NCBI GenBank assembly: GCA_002633025.1
Contig: NMRB01001235.1
Coordinates: forward strand, 66,744 to 130,743
From: Notospermus geniculatus
Lineage: Eukaryota; Nemertea; Pilidiophora; Heteronemertea; Lineidae
Reading direction: 5' to 3'
Length of the DNA: 64,000 nucleotides
Of this stretch, positions 28,501-43,500 are shown one piece after another. The notes under the pieces were generated by a model, which was not told where the DNA came from, made no database searches, and saw only the letters and a program-made list of their open reading frames with translations. The position numbers and the translations under genes are program-made. How positions within the stretch are numbered: position 1 is the first letter of the stretch; every line of letters starts with the position of its first letter.

Positions 28501-31500
28501 CAAGATTCTTGATGTATTGTGAGAGTCAATGCAATACACGCAATAGAGAGGAGTGTTTCATACAAATGACACCATACCATGGACAGAAAGCAGTGTTCTC
28601 CGCATGGCCTTTTGGAAGGGTGGCCCACCCTACCTTGGCATTTTACCACCCTACATGTACCTTACAGTCCAATTTTGTAATCGTTTTCTAATATTACACT
28701 CCCTACCTTAATTTGATGACCACATAATTTGCGAAGTAATGGGAAAACCTGGAATTTCAATGGTACAACCACCCTGCCTTAAGAAATCCTGCGGAGAACA
28801 CTGAGAAAGTGGCGTTGCACACTCAGCCAGATGAAGTGGGGATGAGAATCTTCTAGAGATGTTGCCCACCTCCCAACAGAATTAGCACCATTCAATAGCA
28901 AAGAGAACTGAAGTTCCACTATACTGTTATACATGGTCAGAAATAACGAGCCTAAGTGTATTTTTAATGGCTTCTCCAAAAGGGAGACAGGAACGCTATA
29001 GGCAGCTGGCCACTGAACAGGCTTCCTGTGAGCGATGGTGTTGGCAAGAAGCCATATGGAGGCAACAGGGTTGGCGAGTGCTGACTTTCATGCCTTCTTC
29101 AGTCAAATCATAAAAAACATGCCATCAAAACCAAATATGATATTCGCGTCCTCAGTTTCTTACAGTTCCCAAGGCTGGAAGACATATTTATTCACCATAA
29201 TGGCGATTAAGATCAGGGATGAGGCTCAAGGCCACAAGGAATTATATGGGTCCGTATCGAACAGACATCACTGTTCTTACATGTCTCGATGCTTGCAACC
29301 ACTTTGAAGTAACAGAAATGGGACAGTCCCAAAAGAAATTGTGACTGATGGTATTAATGAAAATACCTGCTGTTGCCTCAAGTAATCGTCTGGTCTCATC
29401 AACAGATTCAGACTGTCTGAACATCGAGGGCCGTGTCACATACTTCACAAGGCAGCATCAGACTTTAATCTAGACACCACAGCAGGCAGCAGACCTCTGA
29501 AGTATAAGTTCACCTTGGGGTATCGGAGGCGAATCTTGTCATCAATTCTTCTTACCAGCGGGCAGAGCCGGGCCCCATCTGTGCATGATTCACTAATTAC
29601 GCCCGAGTGGAGGATCGGCTATAAGTCCACCATGATGCCTCCAAGGTTTTCAGACTGCATGTATTTAGTATGGATTAATTGCCGCAAAGAAGGATCAGAG
29701 GCAATCAAAGAGGATTTTTTCATCATTCCTAGAGAGGGCTTTGATGATGGGAAGTATACATTACCCATTAACTCATTTTGAAACAACAGCTATCCATTCC
29801 ACCACTGATAACCAACTGATGGGCTTCCTAATTGCTAGGTTTCTGCACCAAAAGGTGGCAGCACACATAAACCTGGTCCAATACAATACAAGTCTTTTGT
29901 GCTTGAAAATGACAAGGACCAGGTTGTCAGTACCGTTTGAATAGATTTTGATACCAGTGACATCTATTGTTTACATGAGCTATGGTCCCCCTTGAAGGGT
30001 TCTAAAATAAAAGTGCCAACAAACCCAGTTTCAATACTACGATGACTGTTGATGGAGCAGCTGACACCACAGCTCAAGATGGCCGCCTGGCAGCCATATT
30101 TGTGGTCCAATAGGGCTCACATTTGGCATACACATCAAGAGTATCTGGGGCTGTATGCACAGAACATTTTGAGTGTAAAATTTCCCTTATCTTTTGTTTG
30201 GAAGAATAGTTTAAGGGTAATTTTACACTTAAGATGTTTTATCCATATGGCTTCTGGATACATATTCACACGGGAGTGGCATTATTCTACCAACATTTGC
30301 TCATGACCAAAAATCTCCCTCAAGACAATTATGACATTTCGATGAGGGCAATGACCCAAGACAATTTATCCTTTTTTCAGATTCCATCGTTCAGGATTTT
30401 TCAACGATGTTGGCATTCAAATGGCAGACGTTGTCACTTTCCACCTCTGGATGTGAAAGAACAATATAATCTCCATGGTGATTCAAGCCATTAGGGAAGA
30501 GTTCAATAAAAGCACTCAGAATATTTGCACGATTTCTTCCATTTTCAATGGAAAAATTCAGATTTCAGCACTAGAGGGCATTGGTAGCTTCCGCATCTTG
30601 TTCCTATTGGCCTGCGAATAAACTGTATGCCTGGAATTGTTCAATAGGAGCTGTCAGCGAGTTGACCACTAGGTGTCACTACGGCCCAATTCAATGCATC
30701 TAGCGGACCCAGTCATTATCGATCGAGCAGCAATCACATAGATTTTCCTGTACATTGGTCCGCTAAGACTTTGCTGCCATCTGTTGGCAATATGCGCGGC
30801 TGACTGCTCCTATTGCCTTTTTATTTTGCATTTTGTGGTTTTAGAAAAGAAACACTGAATTAAATGGACACCAATATTTCAGGGTTTACAGTAATATTCA
30901 CAGATACCAGAAGGAACAAGAAGCACGTGCAAAGCTTAATGAGCACAGTGGCTTAAAACACCGAATACTTTCTGAAAGAAAAGCTCTCTGGCAGATGCTG
31001 TCTGAAAACCCATCTACTAGACAGGGAATGTCCAATTATCATCACCGGGAAGTGGCTTTTCACTTCAGCTCAGTGAGACGCAGGCGACAACACAATCGAG
31101 CCAATTTCATTCCTAACATAACCTAACCTTTATATAGAACTTCTTCCATCTCTTACAACAAATCTGAATAGCTCTTTTCTTGGCATTACTAAAGAAATGG
31201 CTAAAAGAACTGTCTGGACAACAAAAGGTACAATTTGCCGGCAGTCCTGGCAAAAAAAGTGCCACATTCTTATCGCATTGCTTCTATCACAATGCATTAC
31301 TGTCACTGTGTAGGCGACAATGAGAAACCTCTAATCTATTGTGTAAGACGACAGGGCTTATCATTTCATGCAAATTGGCGCAATATTACGAAAAAGGAAA
31401 GATTAGAGAATAACAGGGGCCTACAGACATGATATTTTACAGGGGTAATTATTTCGGAAGAAATTGGTACAGAAAATCAAGTGAAATTGCTTATTCATTA

Positions 31501-34500
31501 AATTCCTTATAATGGCAATATAGCATTCTATAGTAACAGGGATGTTATTTGATTTATTAAGGTTTAACCACAAACTTCTGCAATTTTGGCATTGTTTATA
31601 TCACTGTAACAAAGCATTGTCTCATTTTAAATGACTTGTGGATATCATAATGATGTAGAATATGTCTATATATCGTCATAAATCACACCAAGTACACAAA
31701 AGAGCAAATATCAATGCTAATTACACTGACACATATGAGGTGACATAGTCTTATCAGTGGTAATTATGTAATAGCCCCCAACAACAGGACATACTTATCA
31801 CAACACTGGATAAGAACTCATCTGATCGCCTGGTGAACAATCAGGAGAATTTTTTTATCAAGCTCCAACAGAAATCGGGGAATCAATTTTCGAGACGGCA
31901 TTCAGACACCACCGAGTGGGTAATTTGGAATGGTCTTATGAAATAGTCATTGATTATTCTTTGAACTGTTGATATAGCCTACAGGTAGTCAAAGGTACAT
32001 CCCAATTGTGTTAAACATAACTAGGGCTAGAGCAGCTGACACAGGATCTCGATTCTTTAAGGTTTCAGGCTGATCAACTTTGGAAGCACAGACAATCTGG
32101 TTGACCATCAAAGGCACCGAAATTTGTTGATACTAAACCTTTAGTGATGCTGGTGTACAACTCATCAACAAAGCTGAATGAATACCAAGTGCAAAAAGGG
32201 CTGTTCGTTTTCATCTATTGAGGAATATGAGTAATGTGATCCTTGAGAAAATGGAGAAAGCCATGAAGCTGCAAATTGCAGCAATTATTCTGTACAGCAC
32301 AACAAATAATCCCTGCAATTTGCAAGTGCATAGCTTTTTCCGTTTTCCCGAGGATCACAACTGAGATTCCTCATGTGACGAAAACGAAGAGCCCCTTTGG
32401 CAGCCAGAATTATTGAATATACAAACAACTTCAGGTAAATCTTGCTTCTTTAGATGGAGGCAATAGCAATTTACTAGTTGGCATATCCTGCATGTCCTCC
32501 TCTGATTAGAAAATGCCCACAACATAAAATAAAGATGTAAAAACACCCAGCTGCACACAGAAATGTACAAGATATACCTCTATGCACGTACAATAAAGTA
32601 CAGCGATCCGTGTACAGGTAAATCTAATGGTAAAACTCTGGAATGATGAATGACCATTGATGAGAATTTTTATTGGATTAACAATTTATAACCCCAGAGA
32701 ATGTGTGATGTTGTACCTGGATACGACAAGCCAACATTCATTTCACTACATCATGTGTTTGCCATCCATATCGACATGTAGACGGAGCACTAGCGATCAA
32801 TTGATGCTTAGTTGCAGTATCCTTGCCATGCCCAAAACATTCAATATCATTTTTTTTTCATGAACTTGACGTATAGTGCCTAAATATTGTTGTGAAATAT
32901 AATGTTCTCCTTTATCGCTTAGACCTAATTTATCACTTAGACCTAAAATGTCTAAAGCTTTAATTTTTCTTGGGATACTAGTGATGGGGATTTGGCCTAG
33001 TGGTTAAGCTGCCCCCGAGTGCTGGCGATTGATGTCTTATGCGAGGGTCCGTGGGTTCGAGTCCAGTAGGAAGCTACGTCTTTCACCTTAGAAACCTGTT
33101 ATTATTTCATGCCCTCTTGGGATACTGGGTACCAGTGTCTGACCAAAAAAACATACAAAGTGATCATGCCTCCTTCATCATGTCCCATCTTCTGTTGTGA
33201 TTCCAAGATAGTGCTTTCCACTATATACAGTCAGGCGCGGATCCAGGATTTTTGGGGGGGGGGGTCAGGGTCGTTGCAGGTGGGTGCCGCAGATGCTCGT
33301 GCCAACGGGGGGTCTGGGAGGCCTCCCGCAGAAAATTTTGAAATCTAGAAGGCCGTAGACGCGAAAATCCTGGCAAAGAACTGGTGGTGTAGAGGAGGGG
33401 GTCACGATCCCCAAAACCCCACCCTCTGGATTCATCCCTGACAGTGTCAATGCACTTCACATTATAGTCTCCAGAAATCAAGGAGCAGCTCATTCAGTGC
33501 TCATTTGATCCTTTCAGACCACTTGAGAAGACAAAGAGGCGACTCGTTGGGGAATTGTACCCATGATCTCTTAGTCTCAACTCTGACACTCAACACTGCA
33601 CCACCATGCTCTCCAGCATTCATGCACCCTGAGGCCTGTGTAACAAATCAATGCCATAAGCACACCCATCCTTTTTGCATCTTCATGCAGTCTCATTCAT
33701 GGCATTTTTTTCCATAAAATATGAGTTTGTTGATAAAAGTGAAGAGAGCTGCTGATCCTGTAGCTAAAGGAAGATAAAGCATGTTGAGAACAGTTATCAG
33801 AATCACAGGAACCATGCCATGGTGATGGCGGACTAAATATACAATACATTATCTCCTTTTAATCTTTAATGTCATAGTTCACAAAATATCGATAGGACAA
33901 TGCCCCATCTTTGGGAGGGTAGACCCCTTAAGGAATTACGGGCGCTCAAAGCTCTTTTTATGAAATGCTGTAATAACAACAAAAGCCACACGAATGCAGG
34001 CCTACCCAGTAACGAGTCATTCATATATGGATGATTTTTACTGAATAGATTTTCCATACCATTTGAGACCACATTTGGTAGACATTTCAATAAAATGTCA
34101 CCAGATATCTTTCTTTTTCGCGAAGCAAACAAAACCACAGCATTTTCGGTTCTCTCATGACAAAATTACTAATGGATGTTTAGTTTGCATCAAGAAGTTT
34201 GCACTCTATCCCTGCCACCCACAAGTTCTTCAATAATGCCAAAGGGGACTTGGTATTGCTATTTCAGTGTTATAGGCCTATACCAGTTTCTAAATAAAGA
34301 TGAAACCATGGAGAAAATAGTGATTCAGGTGAATAGGAAATGCAACAATGGGGAAGATGTCGATTGTTTATAAACATGTAGGATGTGATGCGCTTGGAAA
34401 TGGCTAGATACTGCATGTAGTAGTAGTGCAGACAAGACAGCAAGGGACCTTGAGCCTACATGCACCGAAGATGGTAAGGAGAACTGTCATTGTGGTTTGT

Positions 34501-37500
34501 TAAAATCACTGTTAGTGTTATCATGTAATAGCAAGTATGTCCTAGAGTACAAAGCAAATATGTAATTTGCCCTTACCTTGAACATAAATGCAATCTGTGA
34601 CACATTATCATTCATTATATTCATATATCACAACTGGACACATCAGCAACTGACAATTAGGCTGAGTAGTACTGTACAGCTGTGAGATTATCAACACAAA
34701 GTTCTGATCAACATGGTGTAAAAAAATGCACATGGACAGATTTTGCATGAGAGTATCAAGGTGTTTCAAGCCTGAAAATGATTTTGAAATAGCCACCCAG
34801 TGGAATCGGAACCAGTCATTGTTGGTTTAGGCCTCTGGGAGGCTTGAGATACGAGTAGGCCTAGTGTGGATTTAATTGCAACGTCGACAACAGTGGGTTG
34901 GTATAGAATGATGGGATGTGGACACCCGAACCATGGAGGGGTGTACCGTATTTTCGCGACTATAGGGCGCACCTCTCCATGGTTCGGGGGGGGGGGGTGA
35001 TCCACGCTCTGAGTCGCGGTTTGTTCGAGCCTACCCGCGTCCGCATTTGGGGAAGATACGCACATGCAGAAAGCGTAGGGGCGATGTCGTGATTCCATCA
35101 CGCTCGGCTCAGTCAGCACCTGGGGAACCAGGCGGCGGCGTAGTCTGACATACACACCGAACTTTTATGCCCGCAAATAATAATTGCACGCTCTGCTTAC
35201 TCAATTCCACGTCTGATACTTTAGTTTTTACAGTCTTCATCATTCCCTATGCGTTGCAGCCTCAAACGCGCCTTAGTCGTGGAGCACAGGCCATTTTTTG
35301 TCATTCTGGAAAAATCATTTACATAACCATTCACAGGGTCGGTGTTCCACATTTGACGTCAGTTTGCTTCGCAGATTGGCCACGTTGCGGCATTCCAGGA
35401 ACATGGCGGCGAGATGGATGTGACAGAGGGACTGAATCACAGATGAGTTAATTGTACTCCACATGCCACTGACTTGGTCATTCACAGCAAGATGACAAAC
35501 CTTAGAAGCCCCAGCAGCTGTGAAGATCCTGCCCCATTGAACCAATATTCAATCATAACACGTGTGTCAGGACTTCACAAACGCACGAGCTGTGCATGAA
35601 CCCTCACAATGAGATTTATTGTGGAGGTGAAAACGTGGACATTTTAATATTGGCCTTTGAATAGAATTATAATCTGCTGCTGAGGATCCGGTGACTCATA
35701 CTAATTGATCAATTTCATTACCAACATCCAATGCAAAATTTAACTCTTTTCAGACGAAAGCCCATCAAACCTTGGGGGTACTTTCCCATTCCAAGCCACA
35801 AATCACTGAGGGTAGCACAAAGAAAAATAACAGGATCAGGCTACATAAGCCAGCTCATTATCCCCACATAATAGGCTGGTCTCAGGCAATTAACTCACTT
35901 AAGAAAGGCAGTACAGCAGCATGACCAAATGTACACTCCACTGTTGGTTGTTGGTGTCTGGACTTCACATTTCCTGAAGGAAGCAAGACACAAGGAATTG
36001 TGCGAAGAATGGCTAAATCACGGCTATTTGCAACCAAAGCATCTGTCTTCTGAATTACTTATGCAACACGACACGAAAATGTGTTGGGTACTTTGGTTTG
36101 GTAACCCAAAGACATCCAAATAAAAACATGAGACTGACTTGGGCATTTAGATGCGGTACCTGATCTCATTGCTGGTGATGGGCAAAACGAAATGTCAGGA
36201 CAAAAAGTACATTTGTATACAAGTCTCAAGTTAAGGGAATAACATGGAGTTCATTGTTGGTGTGTGGAACTTGGATGTCACAATCACAAGTTAGATTGAA
36301 TAAGGCAGGTCAACAAAAATTGTGTAAGCATATGCAGCCTGCGGCGACGATGTTCAATTACATGACAGCCAGGAAAAATGTTTCTAGGGGCCACTCCACA
36401 CGATCAATTCATCCTATTTTTTTGGAAATTCAGAATCAGGTCTCTTAGGGCTTTAATGTATAAACCTGCATGTAGCCTTTATTGAGCATATTCTGAAAAT
36501 TTGATGAAAAATTTGATCGTGTGGAGCAGCCCTAGGTGATGACGGGAAATTTCCATTTTCATTAAAAGAAAGTCAACAATGTTGGTTAAATAAAATGTGC
36601 ATTGGGCACATGTGCCTGAGTAGTACGCCTGTAATGAAGAAAGTACACCATTTGATTTTGAATACAGTTCTGCACAGTATGTTTGTATGAGGGGTGCAGT
36701 GAATGGGGACACTAGCTCAACAGAGGGCAGCACATTGAAACCCGGTCCTAATACAATGGACTCCTTTTGTGTGGGAAATTGATCAGGACCGGGAATTGAT
36801 CAGAAACTGCAGGGCCTATGTTTTAAATCTTGGCTGTGTTCTATACATCCATCCCTCATACATTGTAGCTTTTCATGTTTGCTCCAGAAATATGACTCAA
36901 TACAATCTGAGGTTGTTAGCCCTGAAAGCACAATCTCCCCACAATAACAGAAATGGTGAAAGTAAGCAGCAAGTACAGCTGACGACTTGTGTACACTGAG
37001 TGGCCTAATATCACTACTGCATCGGGCATCATTTTACCTGCAACGACATTCACCAGTGGCCCGGAAATGAATCTCAGATTGCAATGTCAAGTTTAGGGCA
37101 GAGAACTGGAGAAACTAGGCCACCAGATGTTATACAGCACCAGAGGCAAACTTTTTCAAGTGACATACAGCCAAACAAGAATGACAATGAGTCTGACCTT
37201 TGCTGTGTAATGCATTCTCAAGAGTGGCAGGCAGAGAGGAGTCAATACAATAAAAGACTTGGATTTCACGTCCTATTGTACATGTATAATGTACTTTATT
37301 AGTGAGCTTGAAGATGAATTTCCACTATAGTCTCATTCCCACCCAAGGCTGCAGTGTGTGCCAACTTTAATAGACTTTACAGAAGTTTGTTTGCAATGCA
37401 TGGTTTTTGTCCTATACACAACCAGGTACAGGAGCTGTCAGCTACTGTCCATTTGATACCATGTTCCTGTTGGAACTCCAGTGAGCAACTTCAAACTCTG

Positions 37501-40500
37501 CATACGTGGAACATGATCATGTGCATTAACACATGTACAGGCCTATAATATCGCAATATTTACTCAAACCTTCTCACAAATGGATCAGTCCCGAATAAAA
37601 CCAGACTTGTACACAATCAAAGTAAATTTTAATAACATCTGTCGAAAGAAAAATCAATTGAATAGTGTGATTTAATGAGAAATACACAACACATGGCAAC
37701 GAGAAACCACAACAACAGAAGGACAAGAATGGAAACCAGAGGAAGGTGGATTAATTCGTGAGTAGTGGAGGCTATTGCCACTGAAGGGGTTATTGTCGTC
37801 CTGGGTACACTTCAGGTTCGATGTCGTAAGTGAAATTGTATCTTGGGTCCACTTTCTTGTTGCAAACTGTACCCAGGTTCTGATTTAGAGACCTAGGGAC
37901 AAGCTGATTCTCAAGATCTCATCGGATACGTGAATTAGTGTAGGTTGGTTCCACGATCTTCCGCCAGGTGGTACTGTTGCTATGACACATGATCAGACAC
38001 ACCCATCATGGCCATGCACAAATATACATGGGAATGATATGTTTTCTTGTCCAGCTCAGGCGAGTTGATTAACTTTCTCTGTAACCATCCGAGGTTGAAA
38101 ACTGTCCAGTAGTCAAACCAAAATTCTTTCAACTTCTCTTCTTTAACTTCCTGCGCAGCCATCTTGCATGCACACTATCAAGTGACTTCACCGAGAACAA
38201 CCTCGCCCCAAGGTTGCTAAATCAGAACCTGGGTACAGTTTGTAACAAGAAAGTGTACCCAGGGTACAATTTCACTTGACGACATTGAACCTGGGTACAT
38301 TTTTTGTGTACCCAGGGTGACAATAACCCCTTCAGCACCATTGCCAATCTGAAGGACCCACTGACCAGATAACAGTAAAGCAAGTTGGATCATTGCAGAG
38401 GCATCCTTCATAAGTCATTGAGGACATTTTGTATGTCCACTGTTGCAGTGTCTAGCAAACAACGGCTGCTGAAGTAGCCCACACTATTAAAAGTGAAAGC
38501 TTTAGCCTGAAAAATGGGACAAGACTTAGCGGAGAACAAACATTCTCAAAGCAACAGCAACAGATATGTTGTCTAACGAACGATAAGCCAATACTATAGC
38601 CACAGAAAAGAAGAGAGCGGGAAGCTTGTTCATATCACCCAGTCAGCGCTGTAGAAAACTAAAACCCAAGCCAAAACAACCATATCATTTTAGCTTTGTC
38701 AGCGGGATATCATATAGTTTCAAGTGGCAATGGCTATCTTTCTATTGGTGATGCCAGACAAGCCTTTTCTGTAGGCAGAATGATGAGAACCAGCTCAATG
38801 ATGTGAATGAAAAAAGGGATTCGTGGTGAAGCATGTGAAGCAGCCAATAGCAAGAGCAATAATGGAAAAATTTATCCTCTTCCATGACATCACGCAGCGG
38901 CCATTGAAGAGGGATCTTCTCTCATCAACAGCCACACCATCATTGGGTACAATCATTATCGTTACAAAGATCATTGTGCCTCCTAAGTCCCATTCCCTGA
39001 CCCGAGGGACCATTGCACTATTTTAGGATCCTGTATAGAATATATTACTCAACACCTCCACTCGCTCAAACAAGATGAACAAAGAGTCTGATGCTATTCA
39101 ACCTCCAGACATAAGACATTACTATGGCTGACTGTCGTCACCAAGTGAAGCCACCCAAGGCCTAGCACGTCAAAAATGTAACCATAGGCCTAACTGTACC
39201 CACACCTCCTTCAGAACTGCCTTCATTCGATGTCATCACCAATGGTAGTTATTGCCCCTCTCATGGGACACATTCTAACAAGAAAGAATGCAGTATAATG
39301 CTACAGGCTGATGACTTGAACTGCTTCTTTGCAACATTATACAAGAAGTGTGGTAAGCTGCCTACATCTTTTAAGAAGGTGATGAGATTCAGCCGAAGGG
39401 TATGGGTATTGACAGACTCGACAACTATTATCCATCTCTCTCTTGTTCATTTCCTATTCTATTAAAAATTCAACGCATTCTCTTCACTCTCTGGTACAAT
39501 GTAATGTTTGATGCGTGGCATGGATGGGCTGTACCAGGCAGCCAGGACAAGCTGGAGCAGCGACACAAAGGATAAAGCTATCAATAAGGAAGCAGACAAA
39601 ACTGCCAGCAACACATGTGTTATTGGAGAATGGTGAGGATCAAAATGGACACAAGGCCAGGATCCAATCATAGCAAGACCTGAAATTCAACACAGGGTGA
39701 AGGTACGGTCACCGAACAACAAAGAAGAAGAGAAAGAGCTTCACCAGAAAGCTTGCGCTGCAAATAGTGCTATGGATACATGAAGAAAGCTTGCACTACA
39801 AATAGTGCTATGGATGAACATGAAGAAAGCTTGCACTACAAATAGTGCTGTGGATGAACATGAAGACACCCAGACAAGACTGGCCAGAGATTTTGACAAC
39901 ATGAAGTAAGCGACTTCAGAAAACTGGTCATGTCCACGAGGGATCCTCCAGATTTTGAGAAGACAAAGAAGGAGTGAATTTCAAACTGTCAGTGTAATTT
40001 ATAAATAGGTCTTTTGACGAGAGATTTCAACAACATAAGGTCTTGAAATCTTCTGTTGTCAAAGGACTCCAAATCATCAGATAGAAACTGAAGCTAACCC
40101 TACAAGACATCGCCTGCCCCCACAGACCAATATCGGAGCTTTCACCATGTCGATATATCTAAAGGCCAGAGGTACACGAAAAAGTGGATTTCTGTACCTT
40201 TGACATTTCTGAGAGTTAGAGGGAATTCCGCCATATGCTGGAAAGATGATGACAGTCGCTGGGTTGAAGTACGCAGGGAGGAACCAAGATGACGTTAATG
40301 CCTCAGTCAAACCTCATGAAATTAGAAAGCAAATCAGGTAATGAATCATCTAATAATTCCTGCCCAGCAATTTGAAAACTGATCGGGATAACCCTCAATC
40401 AATTATCGTATGTTCTTTGTTAGAAAAATGTTGACATATTATCGTGAAATTTATTTTGGCCACAGTCAGACCAATGGGAGGGTCCTGTTTCCTCTCTTTG

Positions 40501-43500
40501 TTTACGTGATCAGTTCATGCTGGTAGCAAATTTGTATTTTTCAGGTTTCATCAGGCGAATGTCTTTTTTAAAAGATGCGGTGAAACCCAAACCTGTGCAG
40601 AAAAACGCTGACACTTAAGCGGCTAAAGTTTTGCAATTTGGGGTTATGGAATGGGCGGAATTGTGTCAGTGTCATCGGAGTGGAGCAATAACAACACATT
40701 GAGCAGAAGATGGCCTCAAGGGGCTGTCTAAGTAGCATTACAGGACTATTGGATGCCACAAAAGACGAACAGAATGCCTTAGCAACCAATTGTACAGAGG
40801 GTCATATTTATAGAACCAGCCTAACATCCTTATTACTCTTTCAATAGGTGATATTAATTGGGAATTTCGGCCTGGGCACATTTCAAATAAGTTCACTGGA
40901 ATTGCAGCTATTTGCACTGTGCTGGTGAACGCAAAGAAGAGAAGGAAGAAAAATGTTTGTGTGTCCCATGTAATAAATACATTGTACAGTATCTTGTAGT
41001 TTTGAAAAATTTTCAAACCAGATCCAATATATTCGCAGATGTGTACTTATGAAAAATTTTCATTAGTTATAGAGAGACAGCTTTCTAAAAAGCTACATAT
41101 CAGCCACACCCCCAAGGGGCGGTTGACATGAGTATAATCGGAAGGCCAGAGGCAATTACTGATACCTTGATACAGGCTGTTCTAACATGGACACTAGTCA
41201 GCTATTGCATTAGCAAATTGGAAAACATCGACTAGTGTAAGAGGACTATGATCTATCTCATACCTTGCATATAGTCATGCCTAGTTTTTCTATGCGCCTA
41301 GTCTAATTTTCTACTTCTAATTACGTACTGACCTCAGAAGAATAAACGTCCGATTATGATCACAATTTGAAAGTAATCCACAAGATATATCCAATTTATC
41401 AAATCAGCCTCCTGTTATCACCTCGGCACCCAGAAAAAAAACCTGGGGAAAATTTCAGACACAGACTGCCAAGTGGACTAACTGGGGTTTATCCAGTTCC
41501 CTGTAATCCTCAGCTGGAGAAGACAACTCAAGATGTGATGGCGACGGTGGCACAGTAATCCACAAAGGGCATAAAATGGAATAATCCAGAAGTGCAGTGC
41601 TGACCGTGCTCCACACAATGTGAGAAATATTAGGAAATACTTTACCTTTTGTGTGTTTTTCTTTGGAACTGCTAACTTTGGATCAATCTGAAAGCAAAAC
41701 GATAAAAGTTTGAAATTTTTTTATCTTTTTACACAATAAAACTCCTCTCATTAAAAACCTTTTTCAAAATTGTTGAAAAGTCGTAAAAAACTTTTGAGAG
41801 TGTCGAATTTCATCCCAGAAAAGGTATTTGAAAAAATAAAAATAAGTTTAACGAGTGATAAAACTTCAGGCAAAATGTCTGATAAGTCAAGCAAAACTTC
41901 AAGATAATTTGATCATTCATAATACATTGGGTGTTTAGTTTGATATAAACCACCATGATGTAATGCATATTAGATTAAGTTTATGTGCATATATGATCCA
42001 ACCTGTCCCAAATGAAAGTTTTTACCGTATCAAAAACTCTGTTCTGCAAATGAATACTTGTGTTAAGTAATGAGGAGTTGTACATATTGTGGAAAAATAT
42101 GCCAAGTAATCCTGAAATATTACAAATTAACAATCAAACACATTAAAAATATCTCATGTAAAACAACTGCACTAGTGTAACATACTTCACTGATCTTGGG
42201 CTTTATATCAAACATGACATCATTAGACCAAGTTGAAATACACAATTTATGTGACCTCTCACCCCTGCCTGCTGGCACCTGATTGGTTCAGAGTTTGCAG
42301 CAGCTTATTGGGGAGCCAGTCTGGTGAAATCTGTGCAAGCCAATGACAAAAACATCCCAGCACAGCCCAGTGACAGTTGATTTATATGCAAAACCTATAC
42401 AATTTGCGCATCATGAGTAATTGAAATGAGTGCGCTTTATTAATGAGATGATAGATTTCCACACTCCAGGCTGTGTGATCAACACACTGGTAATGACCAG
42501 TAGAGGTGCTGAAGCCAACAACGCCATTAGCGTGGAGAGTGGCTCAGAACAAAACCCACCTCAGATGCTTGTACTTGGCTTTGGAATGTTTGTATAATAA
42601 ATAACTAGAAGATATAAATATCACTCACTGATTCAGGTTATGACTATCAGCATTCACATTTGCAGCTCAAGATGCTAAATGGTTTCTGAGGTAGCCCACC
42701 TCCCAGAGAAAAACACTCGCCTCAATTTCACAAAGCAGTTATTTCTGCATCGTGATTGGATGCTGTCTGCAGAAATGCCACTCACAGGCTAAGTGGATAG
42801 GAGACCTAGAGTTTCCTTGGCACAAAACAGTGCATTCACATCCACACCACAGACGATTTTGTAACAATTTTCAAGGTTGAAATCGGCCTGCGATTTTAAT
42901 AACCTTGATTAGGAACAGTTGACAAGAAGCAGAATTGACTGAATAGCACAAAAGTTTTCTCCTGCCAAAATTAGTGTTTTCATAGCCATTTTAGATTGCA
43001 ATGAAGCAAACATTCTTTTCACAGGTTCTAGACATGGCTAAACAAACAGTCACAAGTCAAAATTTGGCACTTGAGAACAAGACAAAGTCCACAGGATTAT
43101 TGAGAAGTCAACATGATTAGGTATTACAACAACAGTTTGTACTCTGACACTACTCAGCAACAGGACTTGGATAAGCAGAGCTGCTGGCCTAAAGAGCCAC
43201 GCCAATGAAGCGAAAAAACAGGTGTACTGGTATGCTGTATCCTGAAGTCTTTGAGAATACGATTCAACGAAAATTTCTTAAGGTACTTGAGGATACAACA
43301 CACTTAGCTGAATGAACAGCTTAAAACAAGTCTGCTTTATCGCTCACTCTAAAGGGCCCTTTAATTAGCAAAGAAATTGGACATTTACTACGAGTAATTA
43401 GCCAATGAAAACAGCACAGTACACATTCAACACAAATAAAAGCAAAGCTATGCATACCTTCTTTGAATCTAGAATATGAGGTGTGTTACATCCACTAGAA

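Larger units (their letters stand above)
7591..41645 (-). other. Intron 5 of Musashi, about 34 kb
   Basis: Bounded by the exon 5 donor (GTAAAG) and the exon 6 acceptor (TTTGCAG). It contains the repeats listed separately, a SINE, a candidate alternative first exon at 13.5 kb and no other recognised gene. Stretches without an entry are A+T-rich, with frequent stops in every frame. I see nothing further in them apart from the open stretch at 11.4-12.3 kb. Confidence 0.8.

Noticed and set aside
32980-33070. Genuine tRNA gene
   Set aside because: A and B boxes are good, but the T-stem does not pair and no acceptor partner is present. The 12-bp target duplications mark a SINE.
35929-36448. Two weakly similar plus-strand frames about 320 bp apart
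   Set aside because: The resemblance (GVWTS against GTWMS and a few residues beyond) is too slight to call a duplication or gene without alignment.
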